From the NCBI GenBank assembly GCA_027625915.1, contig JANTQA010000020.1, forward strand, positions 744,001-808,000: DNA of 64,000 nt, given 5' to 3'. Under the pieces are notes generated by a model. It was not told where the DNA came from. It ran no database searches and saw only the letters and a list, made by a program, of their open reading frames with translations. This stretch comes from Anaeramoeba flamelloides. Lineage: Eukaryota > Metamonada > Anaeramoebidae. Shown here piece after piece: positions 49,601 to 61,550 of this stretch (positions are counted from its first letter, which is position 1; each line of letters opens with the position of its first letter). A program made the translations under genes and the position numbers.

Positions 49601-50169
49601 AGTTTCTGATTGGTTAAATATATTTTTCGGATAAAATTTAACATACTTATCATTTTCTCATCACGATTTCGGGAAAAAGACTTTATAAAAAACGAGAAAT
49701 CTCTACATACAATAAAAATATCGAAATATAATTTTTTTCATTGTTGCACTTATTAAAATTTTTTAAAAAGTTATTGATTGTATGAAGGTTATTTTTGTAA
49801 TGAGTTAATTTTGCAGATAATGTTATATGAATAAGAATTTTTGAAAGTTTATCTTGGAATGCAAAAAAGTGAAAAATAGACCAACGCAAACTCAAAAAAT
49901 TAAAATGAATCCAGTGGAATTTTTTTTTTTTATTGTTAAAAAGGTATTTCCTCAAAAAATAATGGGAAATATAAATTAATAAATCTTTTTTCTCGAAAAT
50001 TATCGAAAAAAATTATAATAAAAATGTATACTTACATACACATAAACGTATATGTACGAAAGGATATCACTAAATGATAAATGAAAATTATATAGCATAA
50101 ATAATGAAGATAAAATAAATTTATGGGAATAGATAAAAAAAAAATCTTTTGCAATTTTGAAATTATTGT

Positions 50170-53100
50170 TTATATATAGCTTGAAATAAATTTTTCCATA
50201 ATAGAAACACGAATGTCATCAAAAATTTTCTCGATCTATTTGAAAATATATAAAAAATAAACAAAATAAAGTAATAACAAACAATTGTTTGAAAATAAGG
50301 TTGTGAAAAATGAAAAAAAATCAGGAAAAAAATTCAAAGAAAAAAAAATTACCATAGCCGTATCTGTGCCACATGTGAGATGTGTAGAGACCGACCTTTT
50401 CTTCTGATTAACAATATCCAAGAATTTATTTTTAAAGTATTCAGACGTATGCTCAAAATCGTTTTCCCCTTCATAATCTGGGAATGCTTCTTTAATTTTG
50501 ACTTTTTTTAATTTCTCTTTAAACAGATCAATTTTGTTTAATAAAATTACTAATCTTTTTTTTTTAAAAAATTCATTATTGACAGTTTGTTCAAAGACGG
50601 AAAGGCATTCTGTCATTCTGTTTACGCTATGCTCTTCAAATAATTTTTGTGAATAACTATCAAGTGCAATTACAAAAATTAAAATATCAACATCTTCAAA
50701 ATGATGAATCCATTTTCTTCTTTCGCTTCTTTGACCTCCAACATCTACCAAACTAAAAAAAATCAAGTTCAAAAAAAAAAAAAAAAAAAAGAAGAAATAT
50801 ATGGGAATGTATCAAAAACATATAAATATAAAGTACTTAATTGAGACAATTTGAAAAAAAAATAATTAAAATTTGTTATTTACTTCCATATATAATTTTT
50901 CACGTTAAATGATAATTCTTTGACGCCTGTGGTTGGTATTCGACAATTTAAAATATCGTCTCGTGTTGGTTGATAATCTTCTTTGGCAATTTCATCAATT
51001 TTATCAAAGAAACTATTTATTTAAAGAAAAAAAAATAAAAAGTTAAATTATATTTAAAGTTTTAAATTAATGTTATTTCGTTTTATCAATTTACCAAAAA
51101 GATTAAATGAATCCTTGTTCAAATTTTATATTAAAAAAAAAAAAAATTTAAAATAAAAAATGATCAATGCTTGTTATTCAATAAAGATATCTGAAAGATT
51201 TATTTATAATTATTTTTGTTATGTAATCTAATTTTTGCAATTGATGATATTTGCACTAAAAAAAAAAAGATGTTGAAAAATATAATATTGAAAAATATTA
51301 TAAATGAAAAAAAATCAGAAATTAAATTTTAGATTTTATAAAGCAAATTAATTTGATCATTTTTTATCTTGTTTCGTACTTACAAAATATTTTGAAAAAC
51401 AAAAAAAAAAATATGTCAAGTGTTCAAAAGATAAGTATTAAAAAGCTGGGAAATTATATGTATATTTCAACATTTTTTGGAGTTTAATTTAAATTCAAAA
51501 AGCAAAGAATTCAAAATATGTATTGAAATTTTTTTTAATTTTCAAAAAAAAAATGATTTATTTCTTTTGGGGAAGCAGGTACACACAACAAAAATCGCAG
51601 ACTTAAAAATATATTTGGTTTTGTATTTAAAAAAGTAAATACATTTTACCATTTTTGAAAAATTTTAAAAGCAACAACCTTACTGAAAATAAGATTTTTT
51701 GAGTGCAATGGATATTGAAACTTTGAAACCAAAACACCATTCACTACTTTATTTGTGAAAAGAAATAAAAACTAAAGTAAATCAGAGTTGAATCTTAATT
51801 TTTTCAATTTTTTGAACATTTTTTTTGATTAAATTTTTGGCTTTTTATTAAATTATGTTTTGGATCTAAGAAATGTGTTTTGTATGAATGATTGAAATTA
51901 ATTCTAAACGAAAAATCCAAAGAAAAAATAGACCAGAGAAGAAGTGTATTTTATTCAAATATTTTTTCTTTTTGAAGACCAAACAAAAAAGATCAACTTT
52001 TCAAAATAAATTTGTTAAAATCAAGAATGAAAAAAAAAATTTCAACCAAATCCTATTTTCGAAGAGTTGTATCTTTATCTTCTTAATTTGGATGAATCCA
52101 AACAAGTCATTACTTTGGAATTCTCGCCTCATCACTATTTATTATTATTTTACAAAACATTTTTTTACAAATTTGCTTTCAAAATTTTTATTTTTCAAAT
52201 ATTTCTGTCAAATCAAGCCAAAATAAAGAATACTATTTCAAAGATGAGAGTAAAAGGGATTGAATTATCGAAATCAAAAAAAAAACAGCTACAAAAGGTC
52301 CAACTCAAAGAAAAAAGAAAATCAAGAAAAAATTTCAAGTAACATTCAGAATTATTTTTGAGATTTCGATTTAAATGAAAAATAAATTATTTTAAAATCA
52401 AACAAACACATCCAATAAATCTTTATTTCTGGAAAGGAATTTAATAAATATCCTATTTTCTGAATCATAACAAGAATTAGATAAATTAAATCAAAATTGG
52501 GCATTATAATTCATTTTGGAAAATTCTTTAGAAATAAAAAGTAATTTGCTAATCAAAAATTTTACAAATTAAAGTTTTGTTATTCTGAAATTAAAAACAA
52601 AACCAAATTAATTAGAAGTAATTGTATCAAATGTTACAGATAAGATCAAGAAATAAATGATTTTTATTTCTTTTTTCTTGATCAATTTTTTTATTTTTTT
52701 TGGATTTCCATTTTTTTAATTGGTATGTAAAAATATTATACTATCAATATATTTCACTTATGTATTTATTAAAATATTAATGTATTTGGTTAAAATTTTG
52801 ATTTGTATAATTCAGTTTCATATAAACTGTGTGACTCAAATTTTGTAAAATGTACTTATTCCTTTTAGTGAATTTAAAAAAACTAGTTTTTTTTTTTTTT
52901 TTTTTTTGGTTTTTATCTTTTTCTTTTTTTTCTCTTTTTTTTATTTGAGAAATTTTTCTTTAATTACTCCTTTCTCGAAATAAATAAACATTTTGCGATT
53001 TTTCGTATGTTATTTCAACTCCATTTTTCATTAAAATATTACTTTAAAAATTAATATTATTTCCAGAAAAAAAACATTTTTTTATTAACAAAGCTTGTTT

Positions 53101-56100
53101 ATGTGAAAATTTGATAATCAAAAAATGAAATAAGTTTTGTCAAATTTTCTTATTTTTTATTTTTAACTCAATAATTCTCATTTTAAAGATCTAATATTTT
53201 TGATTGAAAATTAGTAGTAAAGTAGTTTTAAAAAAGTGTGAAAACAAAAGTCTTTAATAAATAATTGGAAATGACTCGACTGTAGTTTGTCATCAATTGT
53301 ATCGAGGCTTTTGAAGCTTTTTTGGTCATAGTTTTTGAAAATGATTTTCTTGTAATTTTAAAAAATTGAAAACAAAAAGTTATAAAAAGTGCTCAATAAA
53401 CTTTTCGATTTCTTCTATAAAACTTTTTTCGAGTTGCTTTTGAAAACAGTTTTTGTTAAACCTTACTTTTCACTTCTTGAGAAAGACCGCAATAGAAAAT
53501 TATATCCTTTAAAAAGAATAATTCATTTGGGTAAACTTGGAAACCGAGTTTAATTATGATTAATGGTTCAATCCCTTATAAAATAATGATATTACCGTCT
53601 TTCAAAAACAAAATTGTTTAGTTAAGTAACCCCCTCATCGAAATTGTCAAGATCTTGTGTTTTTTTAAACAAATTAAAGATAAAACAATTTTTGTGAGAT
53701 ATTGAAATAAAATTTTCCATTTATTAATTGCGAAATGCAGAGAAAGTAATGTAAAATGTTTCAAAAATTAACACAGTCATTTAAAAAGAAAATAAAAACT
53801 TAATCATCTGTACGACTTTTTTAAAAAAAATTTAGCACTAAAAGATTAAAAATTAATTGCTTCAAACAGTTTGTCTCATTCTTTCAAGAAGTTTGAGACA
53901 ACAATTTTTAAAACTTTTTGTTATTCACTTTTTTATCGGATTTATATATCCTTACCACTCAAAAAACATTAAAAATCTATTAGTTGAAAGAATTTAAATA
54001 AAAAGAATTTACTTTAATTTTGAACCATTTGTCAGATAGAAACTCTCCTAATGAAGAAAAAAACAGGTTATATTCACTTATTAATTTAAAATAAACACAA
54101 TTTCTTTGTAATATTTCATCAAATTTTGAATTAATCATTTTATTTTCAGACAACATTTTTTGGTTAAAAGGACACATCAAAAATTAACTTTATCACTTTA
54201 ATAGTTATTTTTCTTTCTATAATTACTTTCGGAATAATAATAATAATAAAAATAAAATTAAAAAATTATTTTTAGCTTTTTTTAAAAATTAAAAAATTAT
54301 TTTAAGCTTTTTTTAAAAATAAAAAAAATAATATTACTGGCAATGTATTGATAGAGAAAGTTAAAAATCTCTCTCAATCTAAAGTTTGAAAAAAAATATC
54401 ATCACCGAACACCTCTTAAACTAAATATTTCTTTTTTTTATTTATTTTATTTTATGGTTTTTTAAAACATTGATTAATCATGAAACATAACATTTTTCAA
54501 TTTTTTAAAGATTAACAGATCACCAAGCTAAAAAAGTTTTTTTAATTATTTGTCTTTTTGATCTTCCACTAAATTTAGATCCAATTGTTTTGTCATAAGA
54601 TAATGAAAAATTAAGTTTCTTTCTGACTAGAGAATTAATTGGTTGGAAGTTTGATTTGTTTTCAATTTTAGTGTTTTTTTTATTAACTTTTAAAATAAAA
54701 AACAAAACCTGGAAAACTTTTAAAGTTTATTGAAGAATAAGAAAGAATTTAAAAATGATTATTAAGATTTTCTCTTTTTCTTTAAAAATTGAAAATAATC
54801 GATTTGAATGCCGTGAAAAAAATAGTGTGGATCATTTTTTTTTCACAACAGTGACGCTAAAACCAAAATCTGGATGGTTGACAAAAACAGGATGCAATTT
54901 CATTTTTGATCAATTAGAAATATTAGTAAAAATCACAAAATACATTCCCATTTGAGAGTTAAATATATAAACTTTGGGTATCCATTAACCATTCTAATTG
55001 CATTATTGTTTAAATACTCTCAATCTATCAATTTTAATACTTTGGTAAATGTAGAAATCATAAAAAAATCACAAATCTGAAAAAAATTAATTGATAGAAA
55101 ATAACTGAAAATTGAAAATCTAATTAATTGACTGGTATTTGAAATTTAAAATCAGAATCATTTTTATTAATTTCAAAATATTATTGAATTTTAATTTGAG
55201 AAAGGGGTTTGATTATTTTGAATTTACATTAATTTAAACAAAACCATTTTAATAAAAAAAATTTTTCCTTTCTAAAAAGTTCCCAAATTTAAATGCAAAA
55301 TTTTTATAAAATTATTCAAAAGAAAGTTCGAAAGAAAATACAACTCTATTTCATGAATGGAAAAACAAAGTAATTAACAGAAAAGATTTTTTTAATAAAA
55401 TACATAATTTATCTAAGGGATAATCACAATAACCGTTGTGGAAAAAAAAGGTGAAACAGGGAAAAAAAGTGAAACACGGTTTTTCATTGGGAACATTAAT
55501 AGAACCTGAAAAACAAAAAGTAAAATCAATAAAAAGAAGAAACCAATTAACTTCAAATAATAATCCATTATATTATTTTCAATCAAACCAACAAACACAA
55601 TTTAAATCTCTTTTATATATCGAAATTGTTCATGTGGTTTTGGAGATCGCAAAAATAGTCAATTTTTTCAACACATTTTTAATAATTGATCAATCAAAGA
55701 AAAACCCAACCAGAAGATAGTATTAAAAAAACTGTTATTGTTTTGAATCCTTGTTTTGTCTTTATTTAATTATTTATTCTTTTAATAATTTATTTTACTT
55801 TTTTAATTTCCAGGTTCTATTAATGTTCCCAATGAAAAACCGTGCTTCACTTTTTTTTTCTCGTTCAACGGTAAATTGGATTTTCAATTTTCAGTTATTT
55901 TCTATCAATTAATTTTTTTCAGATTTGTGATTTTTTTATGATTTCTACATTTACCAAAGTATTAAAATTGATAGATTGAGAATATTTAAACAATAATGCA
56001 ATTAGAATGGTTAATGGATACCCAAAGTTTATATATTTAACTCTCAAATGGGAATGTATTTTTTTGTTTTTACTAATATTTCTAATACTGTTAAAATCAA

Positions 56101-57687
56101 ACTAAACTTATCAAAATTTTATCCAAAAGTTCGAAAAGAAAGTTTAATTAATGACTAGAAATATCTTTTCTAATTTTTTTGTCAAGATATCTTTAGGCTT
56201 TATTCAACTAAACATTTGTAAAATAAATGGGAACTAGAAACATGACTTTTTACTTGATTTTAAGAAGATCTTTGGGTTTTCTTTCTACTTATAAACTAGA
56301 AAAATATTTTGTCAAGTGAAAAAGATTTTCATTTTTTAATTGGAAAATCGTAGGAGATCAAAAACAATTAGGATCTAGGTTTTGAATTTGACAGTAATTT
56401 TCCACTCTGAAAAAAATGACAATAAAGAAATGGTAACAAAGAAAAGTTGTATACCTTCCAAAATAATAACAAGGAAAAAACTTGATCAAGGAAAAAAAAA
56501 AAAAAGCTGTTTTGGTATTTTAACAAATTAGATAAAAGGGTAATTAAAAAATTTTAAATTTGTCAAAAAAATAAAGTGATGTTATAAAAAAGTTTTGAGA
56601 TGGATCTGTAAAGAGCCCCTGGAGTTTTTCAGCTATTCCCTTTTCCTTTTCCTTTTCCTTTTGAAAATCTTTTTTGTTTTGCTTTTTATAGCAATCAAAG
56701 GTGGATTTTGTATTTTAATAAAAATTCCATATTTGACAAAACCATGATTTTTGTGAGGTGTTGTTTCTGGAATACCTTTTAAGAAAATTGAATAAAAACT
56801 GGCTTTTGTGAGTGAGTAAAAAAAACGAAATTTGGTTTTACCGAAAAGAATATTAGAAATTGTGGTGTTCTTGGAGGAAGGCGGTGAGTGGTTGTGTTAT
56901 TTTATTTTACATCGCCACTCCAAGAAACACAAGTTTTTCTTATTAAAAATTGAAAAAAAGGGAGAACTTTTGTTGAATAAAAAAGGTTGGGGTGTAGATT
57001 TCAAAAAAAAAGAAAACAAAAAAAACGATTTCCACTCCGAAGAAAAAAAAAAAAAAAATAATGATAATATTTGTGAAGAGTTAGGATTTTCTTACTAAGC
57101 TGAAGAGTCAGGTAATTGAAAGTGGTGTCTAGACTTGTAACACTCTTTAATTTGAGGCTGCTCCCAAAGTTGTTTGATCATTTCGATAATTTTGTCGTTC
57201 CACATCACTGGAGAATTTTTAATTAAATCAAGAAATTTATTTTGGATTATGACAGATTCTTTCGGTAATTGAATTTTAAGGTCCGCCGATGCCTTTAAGA
57301 GGATTTTCATATGCTGTTTGAGGTTAATTCGGATGATGTTCCGATATAAATCAACTATTTTTGTATTAAAGCCGCCCTTATACAAAATTTGCATTTGCTT
57401 GACAAAGGTTGATTTCCCAGAGTCTCCAGTTCCTGTGTAAAAAGAAAAGAAAAAAAAAAAAACATTTAAAGAAGAGAAAAACGGAAGGTGATGAGATTTT
57501 TTTGTTTGAAAAAAACAAAGGGTGTGTTATTCCAAAAGATCACAAAGCCAAAAATTTTACCTAAAAGAAGCATTTTAAACTCATTTTTCTCGTTTTTTTT
57601 TTCATCCACAAGTTGTTTGTTGATATTTTTGTTTTTTTTTTTCTCTTGTTGTCGTTTTTTTTTTTTTTTGTTGTTTTTATTACCCAT
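50170..57687 (-). CDS. Heterotrimeric G-protein alpha subunit, five exons
   Basis: Exons, in coding order: 57561-57687, 57096-57432, 50884-51012, 50353-50752, 50170-50235; all phases join, giving 352 residues, the usual G-alpha length. Start MGN gives an N-myristoylation glycine at 2, followed by a Lys-rich helix. P-loop GTGDSGKST (Asp where most have Glu); helical domain FNTKIVDLYRNIIRINL; FQLPDSSAYFFDKID; switch I NCRIPTTGVKELSF with the catalytic Arg and Thr; switch II DVGGQRSERRKWIHHFEDVD; LLNKIDLF for guanine; TCGTDT where most have TCATDT; C-terminus MEKFISSYI. No Cys near either end for palmitoylation or pertussis-type modification. It couples seven-helix receptors to effectors at the plasma membrane. 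Introns are 128, 6,083, 131 and 117 nt. Confidence 0.94.
52031..52339 (+). CDS. Coding-like frame in G-alpha intron, opposite strand
   Basis: Open frame of ~102 codons, with no ATG near its start. First part FQPNPIFEELYLYLLNLDES, KQVITLEFSPHHYLLLFYK has protein-like composition; a hydrophobic middle follows; the C-terminus is basic (MRVKGIELSKSKKKQLQKVQ, then RKSRKNFK and a stop), as in nucleolar proteins. A further Lys/Arg-rich frame precedes it near 51891. May be a nested gene lacking its first exon or a relic. Family unknown. Confidence 0.25.
52550..53000. repeat. R-family 3' fragment
   Basis: Collinear with 27290-28060: ATCAAATGTTACAGATAAGATC, the GATCAATTTTTTTATTTTTTTTG block, GTATGTAAAAATATTATACT, TGTATTTATTAAAATATTAA and TTTCTCGAAATAAATAAA each have counterparts there. 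Confidence 0.7.
53959..54903 (-). other. Nested coding islands in G-alpha intron
   Basis: Four minus-strand islands. 54832-54903: ATG frame MKLHPVFVNHPDFGFSVTVV ending in a Lys run; one base shift continues it as NDPHYFFHGIQIDY. 54520-54690: NFQPINSLVRKKLNFSLSY, DKTIGSKFSGRSKRQIIKK, TFLAW and a stop. 54338-54378: a 41-nt exon candidate (LREIFNFLYQYIA) between CTTTAG and GTAATA. 54013-54177: MCPFNQKMLSENKMINSKFD, EILQRNCVYFKLISEYN, FLSDKWFKIK, then a GTAAAT donor and an acceptor at 53977 leading to a short terminal exon (53959-53976). They may be one small nested gene or a decaying one. No family recognised. Confidence 0.3.
54913..56086. repeat. Large foldback element with inner MITE-B
   Basis: Outer arms of 208 nt each, 54913-55120 and 55879-56086, near-identical inverted copies (for example TTTGGGTATCCATTAACCAT against its complement). 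Inside lies a second inverted pair, 55462-55508 and 55811-55857. The left side has ~310 nt (55121-55430) with no counterpart on the right, so either an insertion on the left or a loss on the right. Non-coding. Confidence 0.85.
55462..55857. repeat. MITE-B core copy
   Basis: 396 bp with 47-nt terminal inverted repeats (AAAGTGAAACACGGTTTTTC, ATTGGGAACATTAATAGAAC, CTG; the right end differs by one or two bases). Just outside the left end an extra near-duplicate, AAAAAAAAGGTGAAACAGGG, is present; the right has only one such unit. Interior matches 1735-2105 and 17190-17490. Confidence 0.85.
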
Positions 57688-58549
57688 TTTAATCAAAAAT
57701 CAAAAAAAAAAATCCTTTTGTTAAAAAATAAAATTTATTTTTCAACATTTTTTTAAAATTAGTTACCTTCGACTATACCATTTGACATACCTATAGTCTG
57801 TTTTGATCTTCTTTCTTGTAAATGTACACCATTTTGGTTATTTTCACCGAAAATGTGTGTGCTGAATATTGCCAGTTGCAAATTGAAAAAAATTAACTTT
57901 TCCCTATTCAAAAAGAATAGAAGGAAAAGAAAAAGAATAGATCTCTTGTTTTATTTTGTTCATTTTACAATCTCTTATATCTCGTTTTTCTCAGTTTCCA
58001 AAAAAAATTTTGTTTAATTTATTCACAACTACCAGAAAAATTCAAAACTCCTGTTTTGTATAGTTTCAGATGGTTAAGGTTAAATTGTGGGGACTTTTTT
58101 TTGCCATATAAATGGAACAATATTTTTTATTCAACTTTTTAAAAAAAGTGATTAAAATCATGCAAAATAACCAAATTTTTAATTTCCATAAACGAATTTT
58201 AAATTCTTAAATTTACTTTTGATAGAATTGGTTACTTTGACAATTTATTTTAATTCTTGTACAGTGATTTTTAGGGAAAGTTGAATGAAAATTTTTGATC
58301 TTTTTCTTTTACAATTTACAGTATTAATTTTTTGGTTTTCTTTTAAAGTTAATTTGGTTGTCTTTAATCCCAAAAAATCACCAAAATTATTCCTTTTTTA
58401 TTCTTATTGAAGAATCTTTAAATAATCCTAAATACACTTCAAATGTTTCACAAATTATTATCGATTTATTTAATTAACTTTTTAAAATACAATTTTCTTG
58501 TGGAAGTGTAAATTGTTTAGACCTTTTTTTTCTAAAATGGCCATCAAGG

Positions 58550-60520
58550 GAGAGGTTAGCTATTATAACCCTGGGTAAATTTAATAACAAATTAAAAAAA
58601 AATTTACAACAGTTGAAATTGAAAAAACTAAGTAAAAAATGATTATTAAAAAAATAAACTTACTTTCAAAGCTATTTTCAGAAATGAATTATATTTTGTT
58701 AAAAGTTAGGCCCATTTTTCTTTAATTTTTGGAAAAGTTCAAAATCCAATATATTTCGAAATTAATTTGAAAAACATTATTTTCTTTGAAGAAGAAAGAA
58801 ATCTTATTCTTTTTCAAGAAAGTGTATTAAAATAAACTTTAAAAAGAAAATTCGAAAGTTCCAAAATACCCAAATTTAGAAAATCTACTTTTTGTACATT
58901 TTTAATTCGTTTAAACTAAAAAAATTAAAGTTATTTATTCAAAGAACTATTTTCTTTCAATTTTTTCTATTTGTTGAAAATTAAAAATATGGAAAAAACA
59001 ATAAACTAAACTCCATTTCAAAATACTTGTCCCATTAAAAATCAAAATTTAAAGAAAAATATTTTTAATAATTGAAGTTATCTATTATAATATAAAAATT
59101 TCTATTTTAATAGTTAGTTCTATACTCAAGAGATATTTATTTTTCTTCTAAAAATAAAATAAAAAAAAATAAAAAAAAACAATTAAAAAAAATTGGTACA
59201 GTTATTTTGAAATAAGTATTAAATAAAAAATAGAAAATTTTATAAAACAATAAAACCCATTTATCTATTCTCATCCCATTTGAATAATTAAATCTAATCT
59301 ATTTTTCATATTTGAAACCAATTTTTTTATTAATTTATCTGTTACTTCTTTCTTTATTTTCATTTTCATTTTCCTTTTTAACAAAACAGTACGGAAAAAA
59401 TAAAAAAAGAGAAAAAATGATTTATTTTCAAACTTTTCATTGTGAGGGGAAAAACTTTAAAATAACCAAATATAATTCACAATTCAGATGTAATATCGGC
59501 TATTTATTATGAAATTTAGTTTATTATATTAAAAATTCCCCCAAAATACTTTTTCAAAACCTGGAAAATCCAAATTAAACCCCAAATAAATACATTTTTT
59601 AATTTGATTATTAATAATCAATAATTAATTACACAATCTTACTTATTTCAGTGGGTAAAGTAAAAACCAAAGGATTAAATAGATATCAATGCACTTTATT
59701 ATTATAACTCAATTTTTAAACAAAAATCAAACCAAATAAAACACCTTCAAATTAATTATTCTTATAAGAAAAAATAATATATATTATCAAATAACTGATT
59801 TTAATAATAACAGTTCATTGTTATTCCCATTTTTATTTTTAAAAAATATAGTTACTTAATCTTGAAAAATTCAAGATATTTAATAAATATTTGAAAAAAA
59901 AGAAATGATCAATTTTTTTATGAACTTTAAGGTTAAATATTTGATTTATTTTTATTGTATTTTTGAAATAATTAAAAATTTTTTAATTTCTTTTTTGAGT
60001 TAAACTCTCAGAAATCACAGCAAATTTTACTTCTAAGACACAAACTTCAACTAAATTTAAGATTTAAAAAAAGCTCAAATTAAGCACATTGTTTGAAAAT
60101 TTTTTTTCACAATTTATTTTACTAGAATTCTAATTTTGTTTATTTAATTTGTAATTTTTTTTTGTTAATTAATTTTCGTTGAAAGTTGGTACCTTAAAAT
60201 TGGAAACAAATGTACTAAAAGATAGGGTTCAATTTTTTCTGGATCTTCATGGATTCAATATTTGATTTTATTTTTTTTGGATTTTTTTAGTAATATTAAA
60301 GATTCATTGTTATTTATTGAATAAAAACTCTTATAAATTACTAATAGAGAGATTCGAAAAATAAAAACTTTTGAAAACCATCCTTTATCTTTTTTTATAC
60401 CAAAAAACAAAATAAAAAGGTAATCTGAATTTTTTAGTTGAACATTTAATTGGAAAAAATGAACTCTATTAAATAACATATACTCATTTATCTAAAGTTG
60501 ATAAATGTAGGTTGTTAAAC
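58550..60520. repeat. R family, second copy (R2)
   Basis: Collinear with R1 and R3, with the blocks AGAAGAAAGAAATCTTATTC (~58791), AAAACCTGGAAAATCCAA (~59557), ATTAATAATCAATAATTAAT (~59608) and TTTATTTTTATTGTATTTTT (~59947). It is interrupted near 60016-60213 by a MITE-A copy, after which GATCTTCATGGATTCAATATTTGATTT resumes and TCTAAAGTTGATAAATG (~60492) marks the far end. Confidence 0.6.
60018..60213. repeat. MITE-A inserted in R2
   Basis: Diverged copy with CTTCTAAGACACAAACTTCA at left and GTTGAAAGTTGGTACCTTAA at right, plus the central CAATTTATTTTACTAGAATT. Its position shows MITE-A moved after R2 was in place. Confidence 0.7.
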
Positions 60521-61075
60521 GTGTTGAATTGTACCCTTATACTAATATTAAAACTATTATCATTGGTGAAAAAATAAATAAAAGTTATTGAACCATTAAT
60601 ACACTGGAAAGAAGATATAAAATTTTTTTGTATTAGATTTTGGGGTTTGTTATTTTGGTTTGGAGATGAGAGGTTTTCAATTTATTATCAATTATAATAC
60701 CTGTGAAGGTTTTTCCATCATAATAGATGATTTATCATTAAAGTATGTTGTAATTATGTGTAATAATATTAGTGTACCATGTTTAACATTGCTCTAAATA
60801 ATGTAATATTAAATTTCTTTAACAATAAATTATTAGATTTTTTACTAATGATCAATATTAAAAATTATAATTCTCTAATTTTTTTTAAATTTCCTTTGTC
60901 TTCTTAAAATAGATATACTTTAGATTATGTTCAAAATCTTGCAAATATATCCAATTCCCCTTTTGATCTAATGAACAAAAGAGCCTCAACAATAAAAGAA
61001 TTGCAATACTCTCAATCTTATTGAAAATTATCTACAATAAACCAAGAAACCCAACTCATTTTTTTGTATTCCTTG

Positions 61076-61550
61076 ATGAGTCTACACTTTTTATTTGGCA
61101 ATACTAAATTCAGTTATCTAATTGATAAGAAATCAAAACTTCCTTACGTTAGCAAATTAAAACCCTTTCGGAAGGTTAGTAGAGTTTTAACTACGGGGTG
61201 TACAGACAAAAATGCAATTTTACAAATCAGCAACAAAAAAATTCTTTTTGTTAGCCCTTCATTTTCACGCTCATATACATTTCCAAAAGAAAAAATCAAA
61301 AAAATTCAGGCTGGTGGTTGGAATTATATGATTTTAACAGACAAAGGAAATGTCTATTCCATTGGCACCGTCAACAATTTTGAACAACTACCGTTTCTCG
61401 ATACAAAGAAATGTAGCGCATACAAACCACGATTAGTAGACTTTTTCAAAAAAAAGAGCCTGTTTGTCACAGATCTTTTACTTGGTGAGTCAACAAATTA
61501 TTTTCTTTGTTCTGGCGGAAAGCTTTATGCAAGTGGGTTTAATTCAAAAG
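61076..61550 (+). CDS. RCC1-like protein, 5' exon only
   Basis: From the ATG at 61076 (MSLHFLFGNTKFSYLIDKKS) 158 codons run to a good donor (TTCAAAAG|GTAATT). RCC1-type blades are visible: IKKIQAGGWNYMILTDKGNV then YSIG, and LLLGESTNYFLCSGGKLYAS then GFNSKG, where the exon ends just before the usual QLG. Such proteins form seven-bladed propellers, often with a C-terminal BTB domain in amoebae. Without splicing the frame stops at 61618. The second exon is not found before R3 begins at 61915, so either the next intron is long and runs off the window, or the gene was cut by the repeat. Confidence 0.6.

Larger units (their letters stand above)
45457..50169. other. 4.7-kb intergenic stretch
   Basis: Holds a weak minus-strand ORF (45612-45800), a foldback element (46111-46665) and a segment near 47130-47300 resembling the surroundings of the palindromes at 21985 and 35289. 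Otherwise A/T desert. Confidence 0.55.
51013..57095. other. 6.1-kb intron of G-alpha
   Basis: Contains a plus-strand coding-like frame (52031-52339), an R-family 3' fragment (52550-53000), minus-strand coding islands (53959-54903) and a large foldback (54913-56086). The remainder is A/T desert. The flanking exons splice in phase (TA + T = Tyr in DSSAYF), so the gene is intact in spite of its load. Confidence 0.7.
57688..61075. other. Intergenic upstream of G-alpha and RCC1-like gene
   Basis: Divergent interval: G-alpha runs left and the RCC1-like gene right. Mostly occupied by an R copy. No gene recognised. Confidence 0.6.

Noticed and set aside
57466-57724. Plus-strand frame over the first G-alpha exon
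   Set aside because: Shadow of the Lys-rich N-terminus; the minus-strand exon joins in phase to the P-loop exon.
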